This document shows positions 34,572 through 41,471 of a DNA stretch of 60,473 nt, one piece after another. Origin of the DNA: Fictibacillus terranigra. GTDB lineage: Bacteria > Bacillota > Bacilli > Bacillales > Fictibacillaceae. The translations under genes were made by a program, and so were the position numbers. The notes under the pieces were generated by a model that ran no database searches, had not been told where the DNA came from, and was given only the letters and a program-made list of their open reading frames with translations. How positions within the stretch are numbered: position 1 is the stretch's first letter; the number at the start of each line of letters is the position of its first letter. The DNA lies in assembly GCF_030412265.1 (NCBI RefSeq), contig NZ_JAUHLN010000011.1, forward strand, positions 1-60,473, written 5' to 3'.

Positions 34572-35537
34572 ATGACCCTAGTGCGTCTCGGATATGTAGC
34601 GATGAGCATGGAGCTTCAAAACGCCTCCCCGTCGCAAACAATGACATATGCCCGTTTTTCTCAGATCGAGGACCGGGAAGCAGCATTAAGAAAGCTGGAG
34701 CGGATCGCGAACTCCAACCTGAAAAATACGCTGCGTCTCCTTAAGCACAATGCAGCCAACGATATTCAGTTTTACAGGATGACATCAAGGCTCATCCCAT
34801 TGGCCAATCATAAAGAACTGCTGGATTGGAAGTATATGCTTCCGCTAAAAGAATCGCTGAATGAAATCGGTGCTTTTGCTAAAAAACATGAAATGAGGCT
34901 GGACTTCCATCCGGATCATTTTGTCCTGATCAATTCGCCAAAAGATGAAATCCTGAAGAATTCCATACAGACTTTAAATCTCCATTATAAGATTCTCAAA
35001 GGGATGCATATCGATCCCGTCCACCGGTGTGTCATGCATGTTGGCGGCAACTACAAAGAAACGGATGTTGCTCTTGAACGCTTCATACATAACTGGATGT
35101 ATGTTCCCCATCCTATTCAAGAGATGATGATGCTCGAGAACGATGATTCATCCTTTACAATGGACGATACCCTTTATCTGTGTGAGAAGCTGGGTATACC
35201 GCTCGTTTTTGACTACCATCACCACTTGGCGCATCATCAGGACATCCATTGGGAAGAGAACTGGGAACGTGTCGTCGGGTCCTGGTCGCATTCCCCACTA
35301 CCGCTGAAGATCCATATCTCGAGTCCTAAGAGCGATAAAGAATACCGCCATCACGCAGATTTTGTGGACCCTGATATGTTTTTCCGTTTCCTTCAAGGCA
35401 TAAAAGGAAGCGTTGGGCAGGTTGATTGCATGATCGAGGCGAAACAGAAGGATGCAGCGCTGTTTCAGCTGATGGAGGACATTAAGAAAAGGAACGATAC
35501 AGAGATAGTTAATGGGGCTTCTTTTTATTTAAAATAA
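34572..35537 (+). CDS. uvsE: UV DNA damage endonuclease
   Basis: A 321-aa TIM-barrel endonuclease that nicks DNA 5' to UV photoproducts. Family motifs: LVRLGYVAMS at the N-terminus, LDFHPDHFVLINSP, ENDDSSFTMDD, and FDYHHHLAHH, supplying metal ligands. ATG 34572 follows GGAGGTGA; the earlier frame to 34500 lacks a site. A terminator follows. Confidence 0.95.
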   Translation: MTLVRLGYVAMSMELQNASPSQTMTYARFSQIEDREAALRKLERIANSNLKNTLRLLKHNAANDIQFYRMTSRLIPLANHKELLDWKYMLPLKESLNEIGAFAKKHEMRLDFHPDHFVLINSPKDEILKNSIQTLNLHYKILKGMHIDPVHRCVMHVGGNYKETDVALERFIHNWMYVPHPIQEMMMLENDDSSFTMDDTLYLCEKLGIPLVFDYHHHLAHHQDIHWEENWERVVGSWSHSPLPLKIHISSPKSDKEYRHHADFVDPDMFFRFLQGIKGSVGQVDCMIEAKQKDAALFQLMEDIKKRNDTEIVNGASFYLK

Positions 35538-35544
35538 ATAACAC

Positions 35545-35580
35545 GGAAAAAACCTCTTGGCTTCAAGGGGTTTTTTCATT
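35545..35580 (+). terminator. Terminator of uvsE
   Basis: AAAAAACCTCTTG/CAAGGGGTTTTTT arms around GCTT. Confidence 0.9.
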
Positions 35581-35693
35581 TGTCGAAAAATAGCGGGCGA
35601 AAGATATTGACGTTTGAAATTTCACGCAATTATAATAAAGATACTTAATAAACAAAAATGTATAAAAAGTATAAAATCCAAGGAGGAACAATC

Positions 35694-36419
35694 ATGAAGA
35701 AGGTAGTGATGATTACTGGAGCATCTCGAGGATTAGGAAAGGCGCTTGCTCTTTACTTTGCAAAGAAGGGGTTTAACTTAGCGATCTGTGCCCGAACAGA
35801 AGAGAAGCTGCTTAAAGTGAAAGAGGAGGCGGGAGCATACGGTGCCGACGTTCTGGCTGTAACGGCCGATGCCTCCCATGCGAGGGATGTTGAACGGTTC
35901 GTAGCGCTGACAGAAGACTATTTTGGACATATTGATGTTCTCATTAACAATGCCTCCATGCTCGGACCTAGCCCGATGCCATATTTACTCGATTACCCTG
36001 AAGAGGACTTTGCAGAAGTCATCCGGGTCAATTCCATTGGTCCGTTCCTGGTCACACGCAGAGTCCTGCCTGCCATGCTGCAGCGGAACAAAGGAAGCAT
36101 CATCAATGTGACGTCCGAGGCCGGAAACGTAGGTTACGCTGGCTGGGGAGCCTATGGAATATCGAAGTTTGCCCTTGAAGGGCTGACAGAAACATGGGCA
36201 GACGAAGTATCCGAAACTGGAGTGCGGGTTAACATGGTAGATCCAGGGGAAATGGATACCGAAATGCACGCCCTTGCTGTACCGGACTGTGATTATGAGC
36301 TGGCTGATCCGAATGATCTGGTTCATGTCTTCGGCTACCTTGCTTCCGAGGCTTCATCTAAAGTGAATGGAGCACGGTTCAGTGCTCAGGAATTCACGAT
36401 GGAAGGGAGAGAAAGCTGA
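35694..36419 (+). CDS. Short-chain dehydrogenase/reductase (SDR)
   Basis: A 241-aa classical SDR: the NAD(P)-binding TGASRGLG (residues 8-15), NNAS, the catalytic Ser in NVTSEAG, and YGISK for Tyr/Lys. AAGGAGG precedes ATG 35694. Its stop overlaps the start of a QueA-like gene by one base, so the two are translationally coupled, and a VOC gene follows. Substrate unknown. The three-gene set suggests a small-molecule pathway. Confidence 0.9.
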   Translation: MKKVVMITGASRGLGKALALYFAKKGFNLAICARTEEKLLKVKEEAGAYGADVLAVTADASHARDVERFVALTEDYFGHIDVLINNASMLGPSPMPYLLDYPEEDFAEVIRVNSIGPFLVTRRVLPAMLQRNKGSIINVTSEAGNVGYAGWGAYGISKFALEGLTETWADEVSETGVRVNMVDPGEMDTEMHALAVPDCDYELADPNDLVHVFGYLASEASSKVNGARFSAQEFTMEGRES

Positions 36420-37444
36420 TGAGTGCGGAAGCCCTTTCCTTTTTCCTCCCAGAGGAGTTAAATGCCAGCATGCCTCCAGAACGAAGGGGGCTGCGCAGGG
36501 ATTATGTAAAAATGATGGTCATTGACAGAACTACCGGAGAGACCTCCCATACACAGTTCTATCAGCTGGATCATTTTTTGAAAGCGGGAGATGTTCTTGT
36601 ATTGAATGCAAGCCGAACAATTCCTGCTGTATTGCAGGGGGAGCTCGATGGCGGGACGGAGGTGGAAGTAAGGCTCGCACACAGGAAAAGTGAGAGGATA
36701 TGGGAAGCCTTGATCCTCTCAAATCAAGTGAAGGCAGGGGATAGAATCAGTTTCTCATCGCTTTTATCCGCAGCTGTCTTAACTACAGAAAATGACAATC
36801 CATTTGCTGTCCTTGAATTTAATCTGTGCTGCTCGGCTCTGTATGATCAAATCTATCAGATCGGCCAGCCGGTACGTTACGAATATATAAAAACACCGTG
36901 GGAACTGGATTACTATCAGACGGTGTTTGCGACCTCACCCGGATCTGTTGAAATGCCGTCTGCAGGCAGAGCGTTTAGCTGGGAGCTGCTTTTCCGGCTT
37001 CAGAAAAAGGGAGTGAAAATTGCCTATATCCAGCTGCATACGGGGTTAAGTTATTTAATGGATGATAAATGGCATGTAGATCCGCGCGAGAACTTGGAAG
37101 AATACGTGATACCCGAAGAAACGGCACAGGCGGTTCAAAAGGCAAAGGAGAATGGCAATAAAGTAATTGCTGTTGGAACGACGGTGGTCCGTGCACTGGA
37201 GTCGGGTGCCGACCAAGAAGGTCGCATCACGGCGATAAACGGATGGACGAATTTATATATTACTTCTGAAACCAAACTTCAAGTCGCAGACGGATTGATC
37301 ACAGGCCTGCACGAGCCTGAGGCGAGCCATCTTGATCTGCTGTCCGCTTTTGTTTCTCCAGAGCGATTGAGGGTTTCATATGAAGAGGCGATCATCCACA
37401 AATACTTTTGGCATGAGTTTGGTGACATGAATCTGATCTTATAA
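36419..37444 (+). CDS. QueA-like protein (SAM ribosyltransferase-isomerase family), divergent
   Basis: A 341-aa homologue of QueA, which moves the ribosyl part of SAM onto 7-aminomethyl-deazaguanine in tRNA. Recognisable stretches: LKAGDVLVLNASRTIPA, YQTVFATSPGSVEMPSAGRA, AVGTTVVRALES, ITGLHEPEASHLDLLSAF. Several residues usually constant in QueA are changed: LVLNDTR is LVLNASR, AAPTAGLHF is EMPSAGRAF, and the HxMHxE segment is replaced. It lies in an SDR/QueA-like/VOC operon rather than beside tgt or ruvB. It may have taken on another substrate; the canonical queA would be elsewhere. Confidence 0.85.
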   Translation: MSAEALSFFLPEELNASMPPERRGLRRDYVKMMVIDRTTGETSHTQFYQLDHFLKAGDVLVLNASRTIPAVLQGELDGGTEVEVRLAHRKSERIWEALILSNQVKAGDRISFSSLLSAAVLTTENDNPFAVLEFNLCCSALYDQIYQIGQPVRYEYIKTPWELDYYQTVFATSPGSVEMPSAGRAFSWELLFRLQKKGVKIAYIQLHTGLSYLMDDKWHVDPRENLEEYVIPEETAQAVQKAKENGNKVIAVGTTVVRALESGADQEGRITAINGWTNLYITSETKLQVADGLITGLHEPEASHLDLLSAFVSPERLRVSYEEAIIHKYFWHEFGDMNLIL

Positions 37445-37456
37445 GGCGGTAAAAAC

Positions 37457-37801
37457 ATGAAGGTCCATCATTACGGGATTTCAGTAAGAGATATGGATGC
37501 CGCATTGGAGTTCTATAAAAAAGCCTTGGGGATGAAGGAGCGGTTTCGATTCCATTGGATGGGTGAGCATCTATTATTCTTAGACAACGGGAGCATAAAA
37601 ATTGAACTGGTGGAACGAATCGATGGAACGGATGAAGCTTCTCATATTGCTTACGTGACACACCATTTAGAAGGATTGGCGGACAGTCTCCGGGAGAGGG
37701 GAGTCTTGCCGTTAGAAGGCCCGTACCAATTGGAGAACGGATGGCGTACCGTTTTTTATGAAGGGCGGTCTGGTGAAGTGATTGAGTTCGTGGAGGAATG
37801 A
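37457..37801 (+). CDS. VOC/glyoxalase-family protein
   Basis: A 114-aa vicinal-oxygen-chelate fold protein. It starts with the metal-ligand histidine in KVHHYGISVRDMDAALEFYK and ends with the glutamate in GRSGEVIEFVEE, the usual two-repeat pattern. It starts 12 nt after the QueA-like gene and AAGGCGG precedes it. It is third in an operon of unknown pathway. Confidence 0.88.
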   Translation: MKVHHYGISVRDMDAALEFYKKALGMKERFRFHWMGEHLLFLDNGSIKIELVERIDGTDEASHIAYVTHHLEGLADSLRERGVLPLEGPYQLENGWRTVFYEGRSGEVIEFVEE

Positions 37802-37814
37802 AAGATAAGGCAAA

Positions 37815-37847
37815 AGCCCGGAGGTGAAAGGTTCCTTCGGTTTTTTT
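37815..37847 (+). terminator. Terminator of SDR/QueA-like/VOC operon
   Basis: CCGGAGG and CCTTCGG arms (with G-T pairs), followed by seven Ts. Confidence 0.65.
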
Positions 37848-38216
37848 AATAAGAGTATTCCCAGGTATTATAAACTGTTATAAAGTAATCTCTCAAATAA
37901 CTTTGTAAATTTTTTCAAAAGTGTTTCGGCATTCGCTGTTTTTGCTACAATAAAAGACAGCGGGCTAAAATCGCTAACAAGCCTTCACGATATGAGCGGA
38001 ATGAGCACGGCTACGCTTAATACGCGCCAATCTTCCCGAAATACGCGCTGCTTTGGCTGATTTACGCGCCGATTCACGCTAAATACGCGCCAAACCATAT
38101 TTAACTGGCATCCCGGGAACATGAACGCCCATAATTTTCGTGACCGCAGAGATCTACTCACGGTACAATAATAGAAAAAAGCTTGGAATCATCTTACTAA
38201 GGAAGGTGTGAACATT
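37848..38216. other. Gene-free region holding a 21-bp tandem repeat
   Basis: About 370 bp between the VOC gene and sipS has no supported gene. It is AT-rich at first, then contains four TACGCGCY boxes at strict 21-bp spacing (38021-38104). The sipS promoter is probably near TACAAT at 38164, with a weak -35. Confidence 0.6.
38021..38104. repeat. Four 21-bp units with TACGCGCY boxes
   Basis: TACGCGCC/T begins at 38021, 38042, 38063 and 38084, exactly 21 bp apart (two helical turns). A degenerate fifth unit may precede at 38000. Each of the first three units ends in a short C/G-then-AA or -TT motif. In one frame the units read as heptapeptides (YAPIFPK, YALLWLI, YAPIHAK), but no start or ribosome site supports coding. 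Confidence 0.75.
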
Positions 38217-38765
38217 ATGGAGCAAAAAGCTAAAAAAGGGAATGAACTCTTCAGCTGGATCAAGTCTATCGTATTTGCTCTTGTCCTTGTCTATATCATT
38301 AAAACCTTTTTCTTCGCACCATACATGGTAGAAGGAGCATCCATGTCTCCGACGCTGCATAACCATGATAAATTATATGTGAATAAAATTATCTATTCGG
38401 TATCCGAACCGAAAATAGGAGATATCGTGATCATCAAAGGCACCGACAAGCGTTATGTAAAACGTGTAATCGGAGTGGAAGGCGACACGATTCAAGTCCA
38501 CAGTGATAAGCTTTTGGTAAACGGCAAACAGGTGAAAGAACCATACCTTTCTAAAAACAAAAAGGATGCACGAAGCCTTGGCGTGTATTTAACGGAAGAC
38601 TTCGGCCCGATTAAAATTCCTAAAGGAAAAATCTTTGTAATGGGTGACAACCGCCTGAACAGCATGGATTCTAGAAATGGCCTGGGCCTCATTAACATCA
38701 GCTCAGTTGAAGGCCGCTCTGAAGTGGTCATTTATCCGTTCAAAGACATGCGACAAACAAAGTAA
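38217..38765 (+). CDS. Type I signal peptidase
   Basis: A 182-aa membrane serine protease that removes Sec/Tat signal peptides. An N-terminal membrane anchor (residues 14-34) is followed by box B with catalytic Ser42 (GASMSPTL) and the Lys82 region (RYVKRVIG), then GDNRLNSMDSR. ATG 38217 follows AAGGTGTGA. It is a SipS/SipT-type enzyme; Bacillus genomes usually have several. Confidence 0.95.
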   Translation: MEQKAKKGNELFSWIKSIVFALVLVYIIKTFFFAPYMVEGASMSPTLHNHDKLYVNKIIYSVSEPKIGDIVIIKGTDKRYVKRVIGVEGDTIQVHSDKLLVNGKQVKEPYLSKNKKDARSLGVYLTEDFGPIKIPKGKIFVMGDNRLNSMDSRNGLGLINISSVEGRSEVVIYPFKDMRQTK

Positions 38766-38767
38766 GC

Positions 38768-38802
38768 TCAAAAACCTGACCACAACGGCCAGGTTTTTTC
38801 CA
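38768..38802 (+). terminator. Terminator of sip gene
   Basis: AAAAACCTG and CAGGTTTTTT arms around ACCACAACGGC. Confidence 0.9.
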
Positions 38803-38809
38803 TTTTAAA

Positions 38810-38822
38810 GGTGCCAGGCACC
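38810..38822. repeat. GGTGCCAGGCACC palindrome, copy 2 (upstream of tag)
   Basis: Identical 13-bp palindrome to the one inside rsiX (31377-31389). Here it lies between the sip terminator and the tag ribosome site. Confidence 0.75.
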
Positions 38823-38841
38823 CAGGAAAGGGAGTATAAAA

Positions 38842-39369
38842 GTGGAAGAGACAATAAGATGCAAATGGAGCCGGGACAGTGAACTGCTGACGGCCTATCA
38901 TGATGAAGAGTGGGGACAGCCGGCCAAAGAAGACACTAAATTATTCGAGTGCCTAACGCTCGAGATGTTCCAAGCCGGCCTCAGCTGGAGAACCATTCTG
39001 CACAAGCGGGAGAATTTCAGAAAAGCATTCTGCCAGTTCCATATCGAGGAGGTCATGGCCTTCACAGAGGAGGATATTGAACGGCTGTTACAAAATGAAG
39101 GTATTGTCAGACACCGAAGAAAAATTGAAGCCACCATTGATAATGCGCAAAGGTGTAATGCCCTGATTAAGGAGCACGGGAGCCTTTTGGCCTTTTTTGA
39201 GCAGCTGCCGGTGGATTCAATCGAGAAGCGAAAGGCGATCAAACAAACCTTCAAACATATCGGATTGACAACGGCGGAAAGCTTTTTGATGGCAACTGGA
39301 ATGATGCCTCCCCAGCATGAAGAAACATGTCACCTCTACAAGAAGCAAGTAAAGGAAACGGCCAGATAA
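38842..39369 (+). CDS. tag: DNA-3-methyladenine glycosylase I
   Basis: A 175-aa base-excision repair enzyme removing 3-methyladenine. Tag family features: the zinc-binding N-terminus CKWS with Cys7, YHDEEWG with His20, and C-terminal HEETCHLY; plus LTLEMFQAGLSWRTILHKRE. GTG start at 38842 with GGAAAGGGAG upstream. Confidence 0.94.
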   Translation: MEETIRCKWSRDSELLTAYHDEEWGQPAKEDTKLFECLTLEMFQAGLSWRTILHKRENFRKAFCQFHIEEVMAFTEEDIERLLQNEGIVRHRRKIEATIDNAQRCNALIKEHGSLLAFFEQLPVDSIEKRKAIKQTFKHIGLTTAESFLMATGMMPPQHEETCHLYKKQVKETAR

Positions 39370-39373
39370 ACAG

Positions 39374-39412
39374 AACCACCTCCACTGACATAATGTAACA
39401 GTGGAGGTGGTT
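39374..39412 (+). promoter_or_regulatory. 14-bp perfect hairpin covering the ldt ribosome site
   Basis: Arms 39374-39387 and 39399-39412 (AACCACCTCCACTG / CAGTGGAGGTGGTT) are fully complementary. The 3' arm contains GGAGGTGG, the ribosome-binding site of the next gene. Only three Ts follow, so it is a poor terminator for tag. It may hide the ribosome site from long transcripts. Confidence 0.8.
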
Positions 39413-39416
39413 TGAA

Positions 39417-39752
39417 GTGGCTTATCAAATATTTATTTCAGTTGGCCGCAAGCGGCTTGCGTTAACACAAAACGGGAAAACCATTAAACGATATCCGATA
39501 GCAGTGGGGAGGATGTTAAGCCCCACTCCGGTGGGAACGTACCAAATAATCAATAAACAGCGCAATCCGGGCGGTCCTTTTGGTGCCATGTGGATGGGCC
39601 TCTCTGCGCCCCACTATGGCATCCATGGGACCAACAACCCGTCTTCCATCGGGAAAAATGTATCAAAAGGATGCATCAGAATGTTTAACAAAGATGTGCT
39701 CGAATTGTCCAGAATTGTCCCAGTTGGTACGAAAGTATATATTGGGAGATGA
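39417..39752 (+). CDS. L,D-transpeptidase (YkuD domain only)
   Basis: A 111-aa minimal YkuD catalytic domain. The motif [20 protein letters not shown] holds His70 and catalytic Cys86. No signal peptide or LysM domain is present, so localisation is unclear. The GTG start follows GGAGGTGG at 6 nt, but this site lies in a strong stem. Such enzymes form 3-3 peptidoglycan cross-links or attach proteins, often in spores. Confidence 0.9.
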   Translation: MAYQIFISVGRKRLALTQNGKTIKRYPIAVGRMLSPTPVGTYQIINKQRNPGGPFGAMWMGLSAPHYGIHGTNNPSSIGKNVSKGCIRMFNKDVLELSRIVPVGTKVYIGR

Positions 39753-39786
39753 AAAAAAGAGCCCTTTTAGAGCTCTTTTTAAAAAC
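39752..39786. terminator. Bidirectional terminator between ldt and signalling peptide gene
   Basis: AAAAAAAGAGC/GAGCTCTTTTT arms; A- and T-runs on both sides. The ldt gene and the minus-strand peptide gene converge here. Confidence 0.88.
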
Positions 39787-39789
39787 TTT

Positions 39790-39969
39790 TTAGGCCATAC
39801 CGTTAGATGCTGGATTTTGGTCATGAGCGTAGTATTGAACATTAGATGCAGGGTTTTGATCATGTGCAGATTTTTGGAAATTTCCAGGAGGGTTTTGATC
39901 ATGGAAAAGAGACGCACCTCCTGCTACTATTACTCCTGTTAAAAGTAAAGATAATCCAAGCTTTTTCAT
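39790..39969 (-). CDS. Secreted signalling propeptide with three HDQNP repeats (59 aa)
   Basis: A 59-codon gene. The N-terminus MKKLGLSLLLTGVIVAGGAS is a Sec signal peptide. The rest is three 13-residue repeats starting at residues 22, 35 and 48: FHDQNPPGNFQKS, AHDQNPASNVQYY, AHDQNPASNGMA. GGAGG lies 7 nt before the ATG, and the start is 18 nt after the regulator's stop, on the same strand. This arrangement and layout (signal peptide plus repeated short motif) match Phr/NprX/PapR-type pro-pheromones of RRNPP quorum sensing. The mature peptide probably includes HDQNP(A), an inference. A terminator follows. Confidence 0.85.
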   Translation of the reverse strand: MKKLGLSLLLTGVIVAGGASLFHDQNPPGNFQKSAHDQNPASNVQYYAHDQNPASNGMA

Positions 39970-39987
39970 ATTTATTCCTCCGTGTTT

Positions 39988-41247
39988 TTAATAAATGTTC
40001 TTTCTAGAATTATTAGCAATTCTGTAATACTGACTTGCTTTCTTATATTGTGACTGTTCAAAGTACCAATCAGCAAGTAGTTCCGAATAAGAAGACACAT
40101 ATTCCCAGATATTCTTTCTCTCGAAGAAGGGAATAGCCTCTTTACTCATGAATGTTTCGAATTCTGGTGCCTTCATTCCCTCAAGCTTATATGATGTAAT
40201 CCTTAAATGATAGTACAGGTCCTCATCTTTATTTCGATTTATTACTTCAAATCCTTTATCTATCCAATGTTTTGTTTCTTTATAATTATTTAATTTATAA
40301 TATTCTTGTGCTAAAAGGAAAAATGTACTGGCTTTCCTTTCTGGCAAATCATTGTTTTTATGAAGTAAACTTTTTTTGAAAAAATCAATAGCTTTTAAAT
40401 GTTCTTTGGTACAAGAAGCGACATAACCTAAATTGTGATAGATTACTCCTGATGCGAAACTATCATTAAAAGGCAGCGAATATTTTAATGCTTGATTGAG
40501 GTGATACTCTGCTTCAGCATAATTATTTGCTCTCCTAAAGCTTATTGCAATTAATATTTGACAATCAGCACTCCTTGAAAAATTGTACTCTTTATCAAAG
40601 ATGGTAAGAGCTTTATATGCATAAGTATTAACAGCACTAATCCGCATTAAATAACTGTAATTTAGAGCAATTAGATAATATAAAACAGCTATTTCAATTT
40701 CTTTAATACTAGTGTCAAGTTTGTTTAAATTTTCGGCTTTATGCAGATTTTGAACTGCAGTTTTGTAATTGCCGACAAGATTATAATACATCCCAGTAAA
40801 CAAGTAATAATAAAATTTAAGTTCACTGCTTAATTGTTCATGAAGACTTTTTATTTTCTTTAAGTATTTAATAGCTAATTCTAAATTAGGTGGTTGGCTA
40901 ATAAGGTAATATCTTATAAGAAATAATTCATACCTCAATATTATTTGGGGATCATGAACTATTTTTACCTTTTCTGTATTTTCCTGATAAAGCTTTTCCG
41001 CTTCTTCAAATCTACGGTTAACAATCATTAAATTCCACTCATTGAGCATTTCAAGGATCTCGTTGCTGTCGACTTCCTCAGCCGAAATACCTAAACGTTC
41101 ACAAAGGAGATTAATGACTTCTTCACTGGATTTCGCATCCCCCTTCTCAATCTTGCTCAAATAGGATACAGAACAGATTCCCTGAGCCAGTTCTTCCTGG
41201 GTTAGGCCTTTGGTTTTCCTATAATATCTTATTCTTTGACCGACCAT
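39988..41247 (-). CDS. RRNPP-type regulator: HTH plus TPR repeats (NprR/PlcR-like)
   Basis: A 419-aa protein. An XRE-type HTH is at residues 1-60 (VGQRIRYYRKTKGLTQEELA; SVSYLSKIEKGDAKS), followed by TPR helices to the end (e.g. YYNLVGNYKTAVQNLHKAEN, YHNLGYVASCTKEHLKAIDF, YYKLNNYKETKHWIDKGFEV). Length and order are those of NprR. RRNPP regulators bind re-imported short peptides in the TPR domain, changing DNA binding. The gene for a repeated secreted peptide directly follows. AAAGGGGG precedes the ATG. The 3' two-thirds are visibly AT-rich against neighbours, suggesting transfer. Confidence 0.92.
   Translation of the reverse strand: MVGQRIRYYRKTKGLTQEELAQGICSVSYLSKIEKGDAKSSEEVINLLCERLGISAEEVDSNEILEMLNEWNLMIVNRRFEEAEKLYQENTEKVKIVHDPQIILRYELFLIRYYLISQPPNLELAIKYLKKIKSLHEQLSSELKFYYYLFTGMYYNLVGNYKTAVQNLHKAENLNKLDTSIKEIEIAVLYYLIALNYSYLMRISAVNTYAYKALTIFDKEYNFSRSADCQILIAISFRRANNYAEAEYHLNQALKYSLPFNDSFASGVIYHNLGYVASCTKEHLKAIDFFKKSLLHKNNDLPERKASTFFLLAQEYYKLNNYKETKHWIDKGFEVINRNKDEDLYYHLRITSYKLEGMKAPEFETFMSKEAIPFFERKNIWEYVSSYSELLADWYFEQSQYKKASQYYRIANNSRKNIY
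40006..40023. repeat. Inverted repeat near 3' end of regulator gene
   Basis: AGAATT-N6-AATTCT, overlapping and just downstream of the candidate sigma-H -10 element for the peptide gene. It could be a regulatory site or only coding sequence. Confidence 0.4.
40017..40046 (-). promoter_or_regulatory. Candidate sigma-H promoter for the peptide gene
   Basis: On the minus strand ATAAGAAAG, 12 bp, ACAGAATTG, matching 7 of 9 and 8 of 9 positions of the sigma-H consensus (RNAGGAWWW, RNNGAATWW). It lies inside the 3' end of the regulator gene, 48 bp before the peptide ATG. Several phr genes of B. subtilis have sigma-H promoters in the same place. Confidence 0.45.
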
Positions 41248-41266
41248 AAAATCCCCCTTTCCGAAC

Positions 41267-41327
41267 TTGGGAAAATTGTCATGCTAACCCCCTACTCATC
41301 CAGTACCATTACTACTACTTTTCCCAA
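41267..41327. promoter_or_regulatory. Paired inverted sites upstream of RRNPP regulator
   Basis: TTGGGAAAA (41267-41275) and its exact reverse complement TTTTCCCAA (41319-41327) are 52 bp centre to centre, about five helical turns. They flank the region where the regulator promoter should lie. They are candidate operator half-sites for autoregulation with looping. Confidence 0.45.
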
Positions 41328-41415
41328 TACATACCTACAGAATTGTCTGTTAAGATAAATATAACAGAAAATAATAAGTTTTTGCTAGAATTACACAATT
41401 TTAAAATTAAATGAC

Positions 41416-41442
41416 TTGACCGGATGGTAAGAAAGTTATAAC
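41416..41442 (+). promoter_or_regulatory. Candidate promoter of 295-aa hypothetical gene
   Basis: TTGACC, 15-bp spacer, TATAAC. The spacer is short. It is divergent from the RRNPP regulator. Confidence 0.45.
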
Positions 41443-41471
41443 CGGCCAAAAAAGAAATGGAGGAGAACATA

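Noticed and set aside
38021-38104. CRISPR array
   Set aside because: Units are only 21 bp with 8-bp conserved boxes, no repeat-spacer structure and no cas genes.
39580-39942. 120-codon plus-strand frame over ldt end and peptide gene
   Set aside because: Crosses the bidirectional terminator and has no ribosome site; the minus-strand peptide gene explains this DNA.
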